From the NCBI RefSeq assembly GCF_003719825.1, contig NZ_RIBS01000008.1, positions 1 to 51,323 on the forward strand: DNA of 51,323 bases, in the 5' to 3' direction. The stretch comes from Montanilutibacter psychrotolerans. GTDB taxonomy: Bacteria > Pseudomonadota > Gammaproteobacteria > Xanthomonadales > Xanthomonadaceae. This document shows, piece after piece, positions 27,594 through 36,709 of this stretch (within the stretch, counting starts at the first letter, position 1; every line of letters starts with the position of its first letter). The position numbers were made by a program, and so were the translations under genes. Below the pieces are notes generated by a model. That model ran no database searches. It was given only the letters and a program-made list of their open reading frames with translations, and was not told where the DNA came from.

Positions 27594-29804
27594 ATGACAT
27601 CGGACAACGACGCGATTCCGCTGGTGGAATCGGACGGCCTGGCTGCGGCCACACAGACCCACATCGAAAGCCTCAGCGCGGCCGCACGCGGCCGGCTGTT
27701 GCGCGCCTCGGAAGTCGAGCGCGACCTTCCTGGCTCCCCGTTGGCGGTCACGGTCGACTGGGTACGCACCTTCCTGGCGCGACCGCATCCGGACGTGGGT
27801 CGCTCGGGACCGGTGTGTCCGTTCACACCGACGGCGCTGGCCCTGGACACGATCTGGCTGACCGAGATCACCGACCGCAACCCCGACCCGGCACGCCTGG
27901 CCGACGTGGTTGGCAAGTACCGCGACCTGTTCTTCGAGATCGAGCCGCGCAACGGCTCGGTGGCGATCAACAAGACCATCCTCATCGTCTTCCCCAACCT
28001 GGGAGCCGACGCGGCGGCACTGATCGACGACGTGCAACGCGAACTCAAGCCCAGCTTCGTCGACCTGGGCCTGATGCTGGGCGAGTTCCATTCCAGGAAC
28101 GAAAGCCCCGGGCTGCGCAACCCCGACTTCCGCCCGCTACGCAGCCCGGTGCCGATGGTGGCGATACGGTTGATGGTCGAGACCGACCTGCCGTTCCTGC
28201 GTCGCCACATCGACGAACCGACCGTGCGCGCCGCGTACCTGCGCTCTTACCTGCGCCGTCTCGGCGGCACGGTGCGCCGCAACTACTTCGACCAGGCGGT
28301 GACCGCGCTGGTGGAAACCGAGCGTGAGCTGCGCGGCGACAGCCACGCATCGCTGCCGGCGTCCGTGCGAATTGGCACGCCGGCAATCGCTGCCAACGAT
28401 CGCACCGTGGTCCCCGCGGCAGCCCCGGCCGACACCGCTGTCGCCGCGGCGCCCGAGCAACCGGCGACAGCGACGGACGCCGAAGCGGACAACGGCCGCG
28501 TCGCGATCGTCGGCGGCGGCCTTGCCGGCTCGTTGCTGGCCTTGTCGTTGGCTCGCCAGGGCGTGGGCGTGGATGTCTACGAGCGTCGCCCCGATCCACG
28601 GCTAGGCGGCGACGCCGGCGGACGTTCGATCAACCTCGGCCTGTCCAAGCGTGGCATCCAGGCGTTGACCGAAGTCGGCCTGATCGACGAAGTGATGCCG
28701 CTGTCGGTCACCATGCGCGGCCGCGTGATCCACTCGCCCGACGGTGGCACGCGCTTCCAGCCCTATGGCAAGAATGGCGGCGAGGTACTGCATTCGATCG
28801 ACCGCAACGAGCTCAACCGCCTGCTGCTCGATCATGCCCAACGCCACCCGCAGGTGCGCCTGCATTTCGACCATCGCCTGGCGCATGTCGACAAGGACCG
28901 GCGCGAGCTGGAACTGGAATCAAACGGCGAACGCGTCCGCGTACGCCCGAGCTGGGTGGTCGGTGCCGACGGTGCGTTCTCGCGCGCGCGCCAGGAAATG
29001 CAGCGCGGCGAGCGCGCCGACTTCCAGCAGGAGTACCTGGAGTGGGGCTACAAGGAACTGTCGCTGTCCGCGCTCCCCGACGGCGGCTCGCAGATCGAAC
29101 TGGAGGCGCTGCACGTATGGCCACGCCTGCACGGGCTGTTTGTCTCGCACCCCAACCGCGACGGCTCGCACACGCTGACGCTGTTCCTGCCGTTCGAGGG
29201 GCCGGACAGCTTCGCCACCACCACCGGCGAAGCGGAAGTGAAGGCATTGTTCGACAAGTACTTCCCCGACCTGGTGCCACTGTTGCCGAACCTGGTGGAC
29301 GACTGGATGAGCCACCCGACCGGATCGCTAACCACGATCCGCACCGGCCGATGGCATCGCGATGACTGGATCGTGCTGGTCGGAGATGCGTGCCACGCGG
29401 TCTACCCGTTCTACGGACAGGGCATGAACTCGGCGTTCGAGGACTGCTCGGCGCTGATGGCGGCACTGGCGCGTCACGGGCAGAATCGCGCTGCGGCGTT
29501 CGCTGCGTACGAGCAGTCGCGCCGCCCGCACACCGACACGCTGGCCGAGCTGTCGAAGGCGAACTTTGTCGAACTCAAGCAGAAGGTGAAATCGCCGTGG
29601 TTCGTCGCGCGCAAACGCCTGGACGTCGCGCTCAACCGTTTTCTTCCGAAAACGTGGCTGCCGCTGTACACGATGATCGCCCACACCACGATTCCCTATG
29701 GCGATGCGCTGGCACGCGCGCACCGCCAGGAGCGGTTCCTGGCCGGCAGCGCGGTCGGGCTGGCCGGCGCGATCGGCGTCGGGGCGTGGCTGTGGCTGGC
29801 TTGA
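27594..29804 (+). CDS. Fusion of an N-terminal CPF-motif domain (DUF6875-like) with a kynurenine 3-monooxygenase
   Basis: This encodes 736 residues. ATG 27594 is preferred over ATG 27588 because the AAGGA site is correctly spaced only for the former. Residues of about 25-245 form a separate domain with GPVCPFTPTAL (Cys75) and LMLGEFHSRNESPGLRN. It matches my memory of the domain Pfam calls DUF6875, of unknown function. An Ala/Pro-rich linker follows. From about 303 it is an FAD-dependent monooxygenase: GGGLAG at 307, VGDACHAVYPFYGQGMN, and a C-terminal hydrophobic helix like that of kynurenine monooxygenase. The kynurenine-binding Arg377 (GRVIHS) and Tyr391 (QPYG) keep the 14-residue spacing of known kynurenine 3-monooxygenases, and Asn612 and Glu616 are in the GMNSAFED motif. 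Likely product: 3-hydroxykynurenine, free or carrier-bound. Confidence 0.87.
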   Translation: MTSDNDAIPLVESDGLAAATQTHIESLSAAARGRLLRASEVERDLPGSPLAVTVDWVRTFLARPHPDVGRSGPVCPFTPTALALDTIWLTEITDRNPDPARLADVVGKYRDLFFEIEPRNGSVAINKTILIVFPNLGADAAALIDDVQRELKPSFVDLGLMLGEFHSRNESPGLRNPDFRPLRSPVPMVAIRLMVETDLPFLRRHIDEPTVRAAYLRSYLRRLGGTVRRNYFDQAVTALVETERELRGDSHASLPASVRIGTPAIAANDRTVVPAAAPADTAVAAAPEQPATATDAEADNGRVAIVGGGLAGSLLALSLARQGVGVDVYERRPDPRLGGDAGGRSINLGLSKRGIQALTEVGLIDEVMPLSVTMRGRVIHSPDGGTRFQPYGKNGGEVLHSIDRNELNRLLLDHAQRHPQVRLHFDHRLAHVDKDRRELELESNGERVRVRPSWVVGADGAFSRARQEMQRGERADFQQEYLEWGYKELSLSALPDGGSQIELEALHVWPRLHGLFVSHPNRDGSHTLTLFLPFEGPDSFATTTGEAEVKALFDKYFPDLVPLLPNLVDDWMSHPTGSLTTIRTGRWHRDDWIVLVGDACHAVYPFYGQGMNSAFEDCSALMAALARHGQNRAAAFAAYEQSRRPHTDTLAELSKANFVELKQKVKSPWFVARKRLDVALNRFLPKTWLPLYTMIAHTTIPYGDALARAHRQERFLAGSAVGLAGAIGVGAWLWLA

Positions 29805-29820
29805 TGCAGGCGGTAAATCC

Positions 29821-30546
29821 GTGACGCGTCTCATGCCCACGCATGAAATCGCCAACGATGACGATCGCGACGGCGGTCGTGGCGACGCGTGCGATCCATC
29901 GCTGTTGCGGCCGTTGCTGCCGCCATCGGTGCTGCTTGCGCAGATGCCACCTGCACAGGCCGACCCCACCGCGCTTCACCCGCTCGAGCAGGCGCAGGTG
30001 GCGGCGGCGGTGGCATCACGCCGCCTCGAATACGCCGCCGGGCGTCAACTCGCCCAGCCGTTGCTGCAGGCGCTGGGCGCGGTGCCCGCGCCGCTGCTCA
30101 ACGGCGCCGATCGCGCACCGCTGTGGCCACCGGGAATCATCGGATCGATCACCCACTGCACCGGGCTGTGCGCGGTGGCGGTGGCCTCCGTCGACACGGC
30201 GCGTGGCATTGGCATCGACATCGAACCGGCAAGCCCGCTGCCGCGGGACGTGGTTGCACACGTTCTGGTCACGGGCGAGTCGGACCACTTCGCCGCGCTG
30301 CCCGAACACGCGATCGCGTGCGCCGACCGGCTGGTGTTCTGCGCGAAGGAGGCGGCCTACAAGGCGCTGTACCCAACCCTGCGCAAGTTCTTGGATTTCC
30401 CGGACCTGCGCGTTGAGCTCGCCGCCGATGGCACGTTCGTGGTGACCCCCACGCAACCGCTGGCCGGCATCCACACGCCCCTGCGCGGCCGCTACCGGGT
30501 GACGCGCGACCTCATGGCGGCCGCGGTGTTGTTGCCGAACACGTGA
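29821..30546 (+). CDS. 4'-phosphopantetheinyl transferase (EntD/Sfp type)
   Basis: This encodes 241 residues from GTG 29821 (AGGCGG site 7 bases upstream); ATG 29833 is possible. The motifs are GSITHCTGLCAVAVA, GIGIDIEPAS with the metal-binding Asp and Glu, and VFCAKEAAYKALYP, which together define the EntD-like group. The enzyme moves phosphopantetheine from coenzyme A onto the carrier-protein serines, here Ser1051, Ser1042 and Ser1078 of the three NRPS proteins. It is the last gene of the cluster, 16 bp after the monooxygenase, and it may also serve other carrier proteins of the cell. Confidence 0.92.
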   Translation: MTRLMPTHEIANDDDRDGGRGDACDPSLLRPLLPPSVLLAQMPPAQADPTALHPLEQAQVAAAVASRRLEYAAGRQLAQPLLQALGAVPAPLLNGADRAPLWPPGIIGSITHCTGLCAVAVASVDTARGIGIDIEPASPLPRDVVAHVLVTGESDHFAALPEHAIACADRLVFCAKEAAYKALYPTLRKFLDFPDLRVELAADGTFVVTPTQPLAGIHTPLRGRYRVTRDLMAAAVLLPNT

Positions 30547-30554
30547 GAGCCGGC

Positions 30555-30577
30555 GCCGCGCGCCGCGCGCCGCGCGC
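30555..30577. repeat. Three tandem copies of a GC 7-mer between convergent genes
   Basis: GCCGCGC is repeated three times and followed by GC, in the 53-bp gap between the convergent PPTase and ung genes. It can fold back on itself and may help end transcription from both sides, but it has no T-run. Confidence 0.55.
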
Positions 30578-30599
30578 AGACGGTGGGCCCCAGACACCG

Positions 30600-31295
30600 T
30601 CACGCCTGCGCGTGCGCGGGCAACGACCAGTCCACCGGTGTGCGGCCATGCCGCTGCAGGTACTCGTTGGCCGCCGAGAAGTGCCCGCAACCGATGAATC
30701 CACGGTGCGCCGACAACGGCGAGGGATGCGGCGCCTTGAGGATGCGGTGCCGACGCGGATCGATCACCTTGCCCTTGGCCTGGGCGTAACTTCCCCACAG
30801 CAGGAACACCAGCCCCTCGCGCTCGCGATTGAGGCTCTCCACGACGTGATCGGTGAAGCCCTCCCAACCGCGTCCCTGGTGCGCGCCGGCCTGACCGGCC
30901 TCGACGGTCAGCACGGCGTTGAGCAGCAGCACGCCCTGCCTCGCCCACGGCAGCAGACAGCCGTGATCGGGTCGGCGCAGGCCCAGGTCGCGCTCGATTT
31001 CCTTGTAGATGTTGAGCAGCGACGGCGGCACGGCCACGCCCGGCATCACCGAGAAACACAGGCCATGCGCCTGGCCGGGACCGTGGTACGGGTCCTGGCC
31101 GAGGATCACCACCTTGGTGGCGTCGAAGGGCGTCGCGTCGAACGCGGAAAAGATCTGCGCGCCGGGCGGGTAGATCGTCGCGCCCGCGGACTTGCGGTCG
31201 CGCAGGAAGGTGGACAGCGCCTGCATGTCCTCGCGCTGCAGCCAATCGCCGACATGCGCCTTCCAAGAGGGTTCGAGTTTGATCCGGTCGGTCAT
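30600..31295 (-). CDS. ung: Uracil-DNA glycosylase
   Basis: This encodes 231 residues, started at [11 protein letters not shown]. It removes uracil from DNA by hydrolysing the N-glycosidic bond, the first step of base-excision repair. The water-activating motif is [17 protein letters not shown] and the leucine-loop motif is [10 protein letters not shown], both fully conserved for family 1 enzymes. The length is normal for the family. It is convergent with the NRPS cluster and unrelated to it, and marks the return to core genome. Confidence 0.96.
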   Translation of the reverse strand: MTDRIKLEPSWKAHVGDWLQREDMQALSTFLRDRKSAGATIYPPGAQIFSAFDATPFDATKVVILGQDPYHGPGQAHGLCFSVMPGVAVPPSLLNIYKEIERDLGLRRPDHGCLLPWARQGVLLLNAVLTVEAGQAGAHQGRGWEGFTDHVVESLNREREGLVFLLWGSYAQAKGKVIDPRRHRILKAPHPSPLSAHRGFIGCGHFSAANEYLQRHGRTPVDWSLPAHAQA

Positions 31296-31372
31296 GCCGG
31301 CATTGTAGAAGCCCTGCCGGCCGCGATCGGAAATCGCGAGGCGTGCCGGACAGCCCACCGCCCCTGCCGAGC

Positions 31373-31388
31373 ACGCACGGACGTGCGT
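31373..31388 (-). terminator. Small hairpin downstream of the receiver gene
   Basis: Arms ACGCAC and GTGCGT enclose a 4-base loop, 32 bp beyond the stop of the tandem-receiver gene and before ung. A second small inverted repeat lies at 31323-31337. These are weak terminator candidates for the ftsEX transcript. Confidence 0.3.
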
Positions 31389-31419
31389 CGTCGCCGACGC
31401 GGGCGCCCTGCCGCGCTGG

Positions 31420-32268
31420 TCAGCGGTCCATCGCGCGCTGCTCCGGCAACTGCGACAGGCGCAGCTGGAACAGGGTCTTGGTGATCAGCAGGCGTTCCTC
31501 GATCGGCTTCATGACCAGATCGTTGGCGCCTTCGCGCAACAGCGCGCTCTGGTTGTCAGGGTTGGCATCGCCGGTCATCACCAGCACCGGCAGGCGACGT
31601 TTTCCGTAGCCCAGGCCGTGCCGCACGTGCTGGACCAGGTCCTTTCCTTCGAGCGCGCCCTTCAGGTAGACGTCGGTCAGTACCACGTCGGTGCCGATGT
31701 CGTCCTGCCCGCGGTGGGCGTCGAGGTGTTCGAGCGCCTCCTCCACGCCGACGAAGTGCAGCACCTTCATGCCATGCCGTTCGAGCATGCGCTTGGTGGC
31801 CAGCGCGACCACGCGGCTGTCCTCGACATACAGCACCCGCGCATCCGGGATCGGCTCGGGCTGCACGTAGCCGCGGATGAACGCAGCCAACGCGCTGTGG
31901 CCGAGCGACTTGTCGAAGTAGTCGGTGACGTCCTCGGTGAAGCGGCGCTCCTCGAGGTGCGACTGCGCCTCGCCGGAGATCACGATGATCGGCACGTACG
32001 TCTGCACGGCCCCTTCGCGCACGGTGCGCGCCAGCGCGATGCCGTCTCCGTCGGGCAATACCAGCGAGGTGGTGACCAGGTTCACCGGCCCTTGCGCAAG
32101 CGCTTCGCGCGCCTCGGCGATGCTGCCGCACAGCACCAGCTGCGCATCGGGCAGCTCGCGCGCCAGCACGTCGCCGATCAGCTTGCGCGCGAGCTTGGAA
32201 CCATCGACGACCATCACCCGTGCAGCGGTGTTGTCGAAGTGGCGAAGGTCGTGGCTGCTGGTGGTCAC
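31420..32268 (-). CDS. Tandem response-regulator receiver protein, first receiver degenerate
   Basis: This encodes 282 residues. GTG 32268 is used because a GAGGA site lies 6 bases upstream, just after the ftsX stop. Two CheY-like domains follow each other and no output domain is present. The second has the complete phosphorylation set (YVEDSR acidic pair, [10 protein letters not shown] phospho-Asp, VMTGDAN Thr, MKP Lys). In the first, the place of the phospho-Asp is occupied by Thr/Ser ([13 protein letters not shown]), although the acidic VVDGS and the Lys in FDKSLG remain, so it probably cannot be phosphorylated. The gene is 8 bp from ftsX and co-directional, suggesting a link to cell division or envelope control. 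The partner kinase is not in the window. Confidence 0.85.
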   Translation of the reverse strand: MTTSSHDLRHFDNTAARVMVVDGSKLARKLIGDVLARELPDAQLVLCGSIAEAREALAQGPVNLVTTSLVLPDGDGIALARTVREGAVQTYVPIIVISGEAQSHLEERRFTEDVTDYFDKSLGHSALAAFIRGYVQPEPIPDARVLYVEDSRVVALATKRMLERHGMKVLHFVGVEEALEHLDAHRGQDDIGTDVVLTDVYLKGALEGKDLVQHVRHGLGYGKRRLPVLVMTGDANPDNQSALLREGANDLVMKPIEERLLITKTLFQLRLSQLPEQRAMDR

Positions 32269-32276
32269 GGTGATCC

Positions 32277-33215
32277 TCAGGTTGCGGTCGGACGCGTCTG
32301 ACGCAGGTAATGCCCGGTCACCAGGCCGGCACCAAGCCAGCCCAGCACTGCCGTTGCGAACACGAATGCCAGTGCCTGCAGCGGGTCGAACCCCTGCAGC
32401 ACGAAGTGACTGCCGTAGCTTCCGGCCAGTTCGGCCAGCGGGGCACGCAGGGCCAGGTTGGCCGCGCTCAGCAGACCCAACGCCAGTGCCCCGGCCGCCA
32501 GGCCGTAGCAGGCGCCCAGGTACAGGAACGGTCGACGGATGAAGCCATCCGTTGCGCCGAGCAGTTGCAGCACGCCGATCTCTTCGCGGCGCGCCTGGAT
32601 ATCCAGCCGAACGGTGTTGCCCACCACCAGCAACGCGCCCAGGCCCAGGAGTGCGGCGAGCACCATCGCCAGTCGCAGACCGAAACGCAGCCAGCCGTCC
32701 AGCCGCTCGCGCCAACCGGCGTCGTGCTGCACCTGGTCGGCCTCGGCCAGCGCCTGCAGCGCGGTCGCCAGGCGCAGTTCGTCCTGTCGCGGGGTGACCA
32801 GCAACAGGCTCGGCAACGGGTTGTCTTCCAGGGCTTCGATCGCCTCGCCCAGGCCGGCACGCTCGCGCAGCTCGGCCAGGCCCTGTTCGGGCGTGCGCAG
32901 TTCCACCGCGGCCACATCGCCGCGCGCGCGCAGTTCGTCGGCCAGTGCGGTCGCGCGTTCGGCGGACACCCCGGTCTTCAGGAACACACTGACCTGGCGC
33001 GCCTGCTGCACCTGCCCGGCCAGCGATTCCACGTTGACCAGCGCCGCCCACAGGCCCAGCGGCAACGCGAGCGCGACGGACATGACGCCCACCGTGAGCG
33101 CGGTTGCCCACGGCTTGCCGAGCATGCGGCCAACGCTCGCCACCAGGCTGTAGACGTGGTGATCGAACCAGCCGCCCAGCCGCGACTGCGGCCGCGTTGC
33201 GGTCGCCGCGTTCAT
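32277..33215 (-). CDS. ftsX: Cell-division protein FtsX
   Basis: This encodes 312 residues with the FtsX layout: a short cytoplasmic N-terminus, one membrane helix (WATALTVGVMSVALALPLGL), a periplasmic domain of about 100 residues (VSVFLKTGVSAERATALADE), and three C-terminal helices. The last part has the permease signature LDIQARREEIGVLQLLGAT. With FtsE it forms the ABC-like complex that activates peptidoglycan amidases at the septum. Its ATG overlaps the ftsE stop (ATGA). Confidence 0.94.
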   Translation of the reverse strand: MNAATATRPQSRLGGWFDHHVYSLVASVGRMLGKPWATALTVGVMSVALALPLGLWAALVNVESLAGQVQQARQVSVFLKTGVSAERATALADELRARGDVAAVELRTPEQGLAELRERAGLGEAIEALEDNPLPSLLLVTPRQDELRLATALQALAEADQVQHDAGWRERLDGWLRFGLRLAMVLAALLGLGALLVVGNTVRLDIQARREEIGVLQLLGATDGFIRRPFLYLGACYGLAAGALALGLLSAANLALRAPLAELAGSYGSHFVLQGFDPLQALAFVFATAVLGWLGAGLVTGHYLRQTRPTAT

Positions 33216-33898
33216 TCGGCCAGCTCCAGCGGCGAGATGTCGTCGACCAGGCGCCCCTGGTCCAGCACCAGCACGCGCTTCTTCATGCGCTTGACCAGGG
33301 CGAGGTCGTGGCTGGCGACCAGCACGCTGGTGCCGCGTTCGGGCAGCGATTCGAACAGCGCCATGATCTCGGCCGACAAGGTGGGGTCAAGATTGCCGGT
33401 GGGTTCGTCGGCAACCAGCAGTGCCGGCTCGACCACGATCGCGCGGGCGATGCCGACGCGTTGCTGCTCACCGGCCGACAGTTGCGACGGCAGCGCGCGG
33501 GCGCGAGCGCCCAGGCCGACCTTCTCGAGCGTGGCCGTGACGCGTCGGGCGATGTCGGATCGGCGCAGGCCGCGCAACAGCAGCGGCAGTCCGACGTTGT
33601 CGGCGACGCTGCGGTCACCGAGCAGGCGATGGTCCTGGAACACCACGCCGACGTCGCGTCGATGCAGCGCGACGCGACTGCCACGCACCTTGCCCAGGTT
33701 GCGCTCGGCAAACAGCACGGTGCCACGGCTGGGGCGTTCGGACAGGTGGATCAGCTTCAGCAGCGTGCTCTTGCCTGCGCCCGAGTGCCCGGTGACGAAC
33801 AGCATCTCGCCGGCTTCGACAGCAAAGCTGACTTCGCTCAGCGCATTCTGCCCGCTGGGGTACTGCTTGCTGACGTTGTCGAAGCGCAGGACGCTCAT
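33212..33898 (-). CDS. ftsE: Cell-division ATP-binding protein FtsE
   Basis: This encodes 228 residues, the standard FtsE length. Walker A is GHSGAGKST, the signature is QLSAGEQQRVGIARA, and Walker B with its glutamate is LLVADEPTGNLD; the H-loop is VLVASHD. It hydrolyses ATP on the cytoplasmic side to drive FtsX. It is the first gene of an ftsE-ftsX-receiver operon, separated from the upstream helicase gene by a hairpin terminator. Confidence 0.96.
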   Translation of the reverse strand: MSVLRFDNVSKQYPSGQNALSEVSFAVEAGEMLFVTGHSGAGKSTLLKLIHLSERPSRGTVLFAERNLGKVRGSRVALHRRDVGVVFQDHRLLGDRSVADNVGLPLLLRGLRRSDIARRVTATLEKVGLGARARALPSQLSAGEQQRVGIARAIVVEPALLVADEPTGNLDPTLSAEIMALFESLPERGTSVLVASHDLALVKRMKKRVLVLDQGRLVDDISPLELAE

Positions 33899-34005
33899 CG
33901 CTCACCGGTGCGTGCCGCCGTCCCCCGGCGGCCTTGCCGGCAAGTATCGACGGCGACGGCGAGGATGGCCAGCCTGCCGCGTCGAGCGGTACGCCGAAAC
34001 GTGAA

Positions 34006-34024
34006 GGGCGCCCATTGGGCGCCC
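34006..34024 (-). terminator. Hairpin terminator after rhlB
   Basis: Perfect arms GGGCGCCC and GGGCGCCC (self-complementary) enclose a 3-base loop. The hairpin is 35 bp beyond the helicase stop and upstream of ftsE. On the minus strand only a short TTTC follows, so termination may be moderate. Confidence 0.6.
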
Positions 34025-34058
34025 TCCTTCGTCGCGATGCCGGGACCCGGCGCCGCGA

Positions 34059-35864
34059 TCAGTGCTGCGAACGCGGCGCGCGCGTGATCAGCGACTTCAG
34101 TCCGCGGCCGATGCGACCGAGCAGGCCCGGCTTGCTGTCGCCGGTAACCGCCGAAGCGGGCTTGGTGGCGGCGACATGGGTGGCCTTGCCTTGGGCGGGA
34201 CGCCCCTCGGCGTTGCGGGCCGGGCGCGGCGCGTCGCCCGAAGCGACGGACGGAGCCGTCGCGCTGGCACCACCGATGGCGGGATTCCCCTCGACACCGT
34301 CGACGCGGCGACCACCACGACGACGACGACGCTTGCGCGGCGCGCGCTCGCCTTCGACCGGGCTGGCGGCAGGAGCAGCGACGGGGTGAGCGGCGACCGT
34401 CGTCGCCGGCTCTGCGGCGGGTTCGGCACGCGGCGGACGCGGCGTGCGCGGGCCATCGGCAGCACCTTCGCGGCGCGGACGGTCGGACGAGCGCGGACCG
34501 CCTTCCCGGCGACCACCCGATCCGCTGCGGCCGCCGCTGCCGGAACCGCTGCGGCCACGACCGCCACCACGGCGCTCCTCGTCGGCGGCACGCTGCTCGC
34601 GCGCCTCCTTGAAGATCGAACCGATGCTTTCCTGCTCCTCGATCTCGCCCTCGGCACCGGCCGGCACTTCGCGCGGCTTGCGCGGCAGCGACACCAGCAG
34701 CTCGGCATCGACCGGCGCGGTCGGCAGCTTCTGCTCGATGTAGGCCTCGATGTCCGGCAGGCTCATCGCGTAGCGCTCGCAGGCGAAGCTGATGGCGTCA
34801 CCCTCGGCACCCAGGCGCGCGGTACGGCCGATGCGGTGCACGTAGTCTTCGGAATCGAACGGCAGGTCGTAGTTGTAGACGTGGCTGACGCCATCGATGT
34901 GCAGGCCGCGCGCGGCCACATCGGTGGCGACCAGCAGTTCGAGCTGGCCCTTCTGGAACTTGTTGAGCAGCGATTCGCGCTTCTTCTGCGGCACATCGCC
35001 CGACAGCACCCCGACGCGGTACCCCCCGCGTTCCAGTGCGCGCGCCACGCGCTCGACCCAGACCTTGGTGTTGACGAACACCATCGTGCGCGCGCCTTCG
35101 CTGCGCGACAGCAGGCCCAGCAGCAGCGGGATCTTCTCCTCGTCGGAGGGGAAGTAGACCAGCTGGCGAACCTTGGCGTTGGTGATGAACTCGGATTCGA
35201 CGACGAGCTTCTCCGGCTCGTTCATGTGCTCGTACGCCAGCTCCAGCACGCGATGGCTCAGCGTGGCCGAGAACAGCAGCGTCTGGCGCTCGGTGCGGAT
35301 CGGCATGCGGCGCAGCAGGAAGCGGATGTCCTTGATGAAGCCCAGGTCGAACATGCGGTCGGCTTCGTCGAGCACGCACATCTCGCACGCGTGCAGGCTC
35401 ACCACCTTGTGCTGCTTGACGTAGTCGATCAGCCGGCCGGGGGTGGCGATGATGACGTCGGCCCCCTGCTGCAGCAGCTCACGCTGCTTGTCGTAGTCGA
35501 CGCCGCCGTAGACCAGCGCGAACTTCAGGCCCAGTTCGGAACCGAACTTCACCGCGTCCTTGTGGATCTGGATCGCCAGCTCGCGGGTCGGCGCCAGGAT
35601 CAGTGCGCGCGGGTCTTCGGGCTTGCGCTCGGCCAGGGCAGGCTTGGTCAGCAGGCGGTTGATCACCGCCACCAGGAACGCCAGGGTCTTGCCCGTGCCG
35701 GTCTGCGCCTGGCCGGCGACATCGCGGCCGTTCAGGGCCAGCGGCAGGGTCAGCGCCTGGATCGGCGTGGTGCGCGAGAAGCCCGCTGCCTCCAGCCCGG
35801 CCAACAGGCTCGGGTGCAGGTCGAACGAGGAAAAAGTGATATCGGTTAAGGGCTTGTCGCTCAT
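34059..35864 (-). CDS. rhlB: ATP-dependent DEAD-box RNA helicase RhlB
   Basis: This encodes 601 residues started at [13 protein letters not shown]. The helicase core (about 1-400) has the Q motif (FSRTTPIQ), [38 protein letters not shown] and [10 protein letters not shown], all intact. The C-terminal 200 residues are a low-complexity tail, first Gly/Ser/Arg-rich, then Pro/Ala-rich with a [10 protein letters not shown] patch, making the protein much longer than E. coli RhlB (421). Placement next to trxA and rho matches the usual rhlB-trx-rho arrangement. RhlB unwinds structured RNA, in other bacteria within the degradosome. The tail probably binds RNA or partner proteins. Confidence 0.92.
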   Translation of the reverse strand: MSDKPLTDITFSSFDLHPSLLAGLEAAGFSRTTPIQALTLPLALNGRDVAGQAQTGTGKTLAFLVAVINRLLTKPALAERKPEDPRALILAPTRELAIQIHKDAVKFGSELGLKFALVYGGVDYDKQRELLQQGADVIIATPGRLIDYVKQHKVVSLHACEMCVLDEADRMFDLGFIKDIRFLLRRMPIRTERQTLLFSATLSHRVLELAYEHMNEPEKLVVESEFITNAKVRQLVYFPSDEEKIPLLLGLLSRSEGARTMVFVNTKVWVERVARALERGGYRVGVLSGDVPQKKRESLLNKFQKGQLELLVATDVAARGLHIDGVSHVYNYDLPFDSEDYVHRIGRTARLGAEGDAISFACERYAMSLPDIEAYIEQKLPTAPVDAELLVSLPRKPREVPAGAEGEIEEQESIGSIFKEAREQRAADEERRGGGRGRSGSGSGGRSGSGGRREGGPRSSDRPRREGAADGPRTPRPPRAEPAAEPATTVAAHPVAAPAASPVEGERAPRKRRRRRGGRRVDGVEGNPAIGGASATAPSVASGDAPRPARNAEGRPAQGKATHVAATKPASAVTGDSKPGLLGRIGRGLKSLITRAPRSQH

Positions 35865-36116
35865 TGACTGGACTGTCCGCGCGCCGTTGGCGCTTGCTGG
35901 TGGTGCGCTTGCATGGGTGGCGGCAGCAAAGCAGACTGCCGGCGCCAACCGGGCCATGGGCGGCCGGTCGGGCGTTGGATTGGCATGGCGCGGCGGCCTT
36001 GAAGCCGTCGCGAAAGCACCCCAGTTTACCCTACGGCCCCATGCCCTACCGGATCACCGGTTCCGAGCCGGTTCCGTGACCCCCGTCCCACCCCGCCCCA
36101 CCGCAGGAGATCCCTT

Positions 36117-36443
36117 GTGAGCGAGAAAGTGATGCATGTCGGCGATGCCGATTTCGATGCCGCCGTGCTGCAGTCGTCCGAACCGGTCCTGGTCGACTTC
36201 TGGGCCGAATGGTGCGGCCCGTGCAAGATGATCGCACCGGCCCTGGACGAGCTCGCCGAGACCTATGCTGGCAAGGCCCGCATCGTGAAGGTCAACGTCG
36301 ACCACAACCGCGCCAGCGCCATGAAGTACCACGTCCGCTCGATCCCGATGCTGCTGCTGTTCAAGGATGGCCAGGTCCAGGCCACCCAGATCGGCGCGGT
36401 CGGCAAGGCGCAGCTGGCGCAGATGATCGACAAGGCGCTGTAA
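36117..36443 (+). CDS. trxA: Thioredoxin
   Basis: This encodes 108 residues. GTG 36117 has an AGGAGA ribosome site directly upstream. The redox-active site is FWAEWCGPCKM, and the cis-proline loop is IPMLLLF. It is a cytoplasmic disulfide reductase that passes electrons from thioredoxin reductase to many proteins. It is divergent from rhlB across about 250 bp, and rho follows on the same strand after a hairpin. Confidence 0.96.
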   Translation: MSEKVMHVGDADFDAAVLQSSEPVLVDFWAEWCGPCKMIAPALDELAETYAGKARIVKVNVDHNRASAMKYHVRSIPMLLLFKDGQVQATQIGAVGKAQLAQMIDKAL

Positions 36444-36486
36444 GCGCGCCGACTCCCGTGGGCCGCTCCGGCGGCCCCGCCCCCCG

Positions 36487-36505
36487 CCCGCCGACGGTCG
36501 GCGGG
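36487..36505 (+). terminator. Hairpin between trxA and rho
   Basis: Arms CCCGCCG and CGGCGGG enclose a 5-base loop, about 45 bp after the trxA stop. There is no T-run. The following 200 bp up to rho would be its leader, where Rho commonly represses itself; I see no specific attenuator. Confidence 0.4.
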
Positions 36506-36709
36506 GGTGCTGCAGGACCGCCCTGCCAAGGTGAACGTCTGGTTCGCCTGCGCTTGCACGGCACGATGCGGCAGTGCTAGTTTCGCCTCACCCGGCGCCG
36601 CAAGACTCTGTCTCCGCGCCGCACCCTTCTAGCAAAACCACCATTGACCCACGTCCCTGACGTCCCGCTCGCAGTCTGCGAGCGCTCGCCGCTTAGCGAG
36701 GATTCCCGC

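Noticed and set aside
27594-29804. Pyrrolobenzodiazepine-type pathway, because a kynurenine monooxygenase and an NRPS reductase co-occur
   Set aside because: No kynureninase, tryptophan dioxygenase, hydroxyanthranilate-activating module or proline-type tailoring genes are in the window, and there are three modules with a glycine code rather than two.
32269-33111. A longer start for the tandem-receiver protein, reading through ftsX in another frame
   Set aside because: The extra residues are an Arg/Gly/Ala-rich shadow of ftsX; GTG 32268 has a well placed ribosome site and begins directly before the receiver fold.
35999-36028. Possible -35/-10 pair (TTGAAG, 18 bp, AGTTTA) upstream of trxA
   Set aside because: The -10 match is poor and the region is GC-rich; the pairing is no better than expected by chance, so it was not listed as a promoter.
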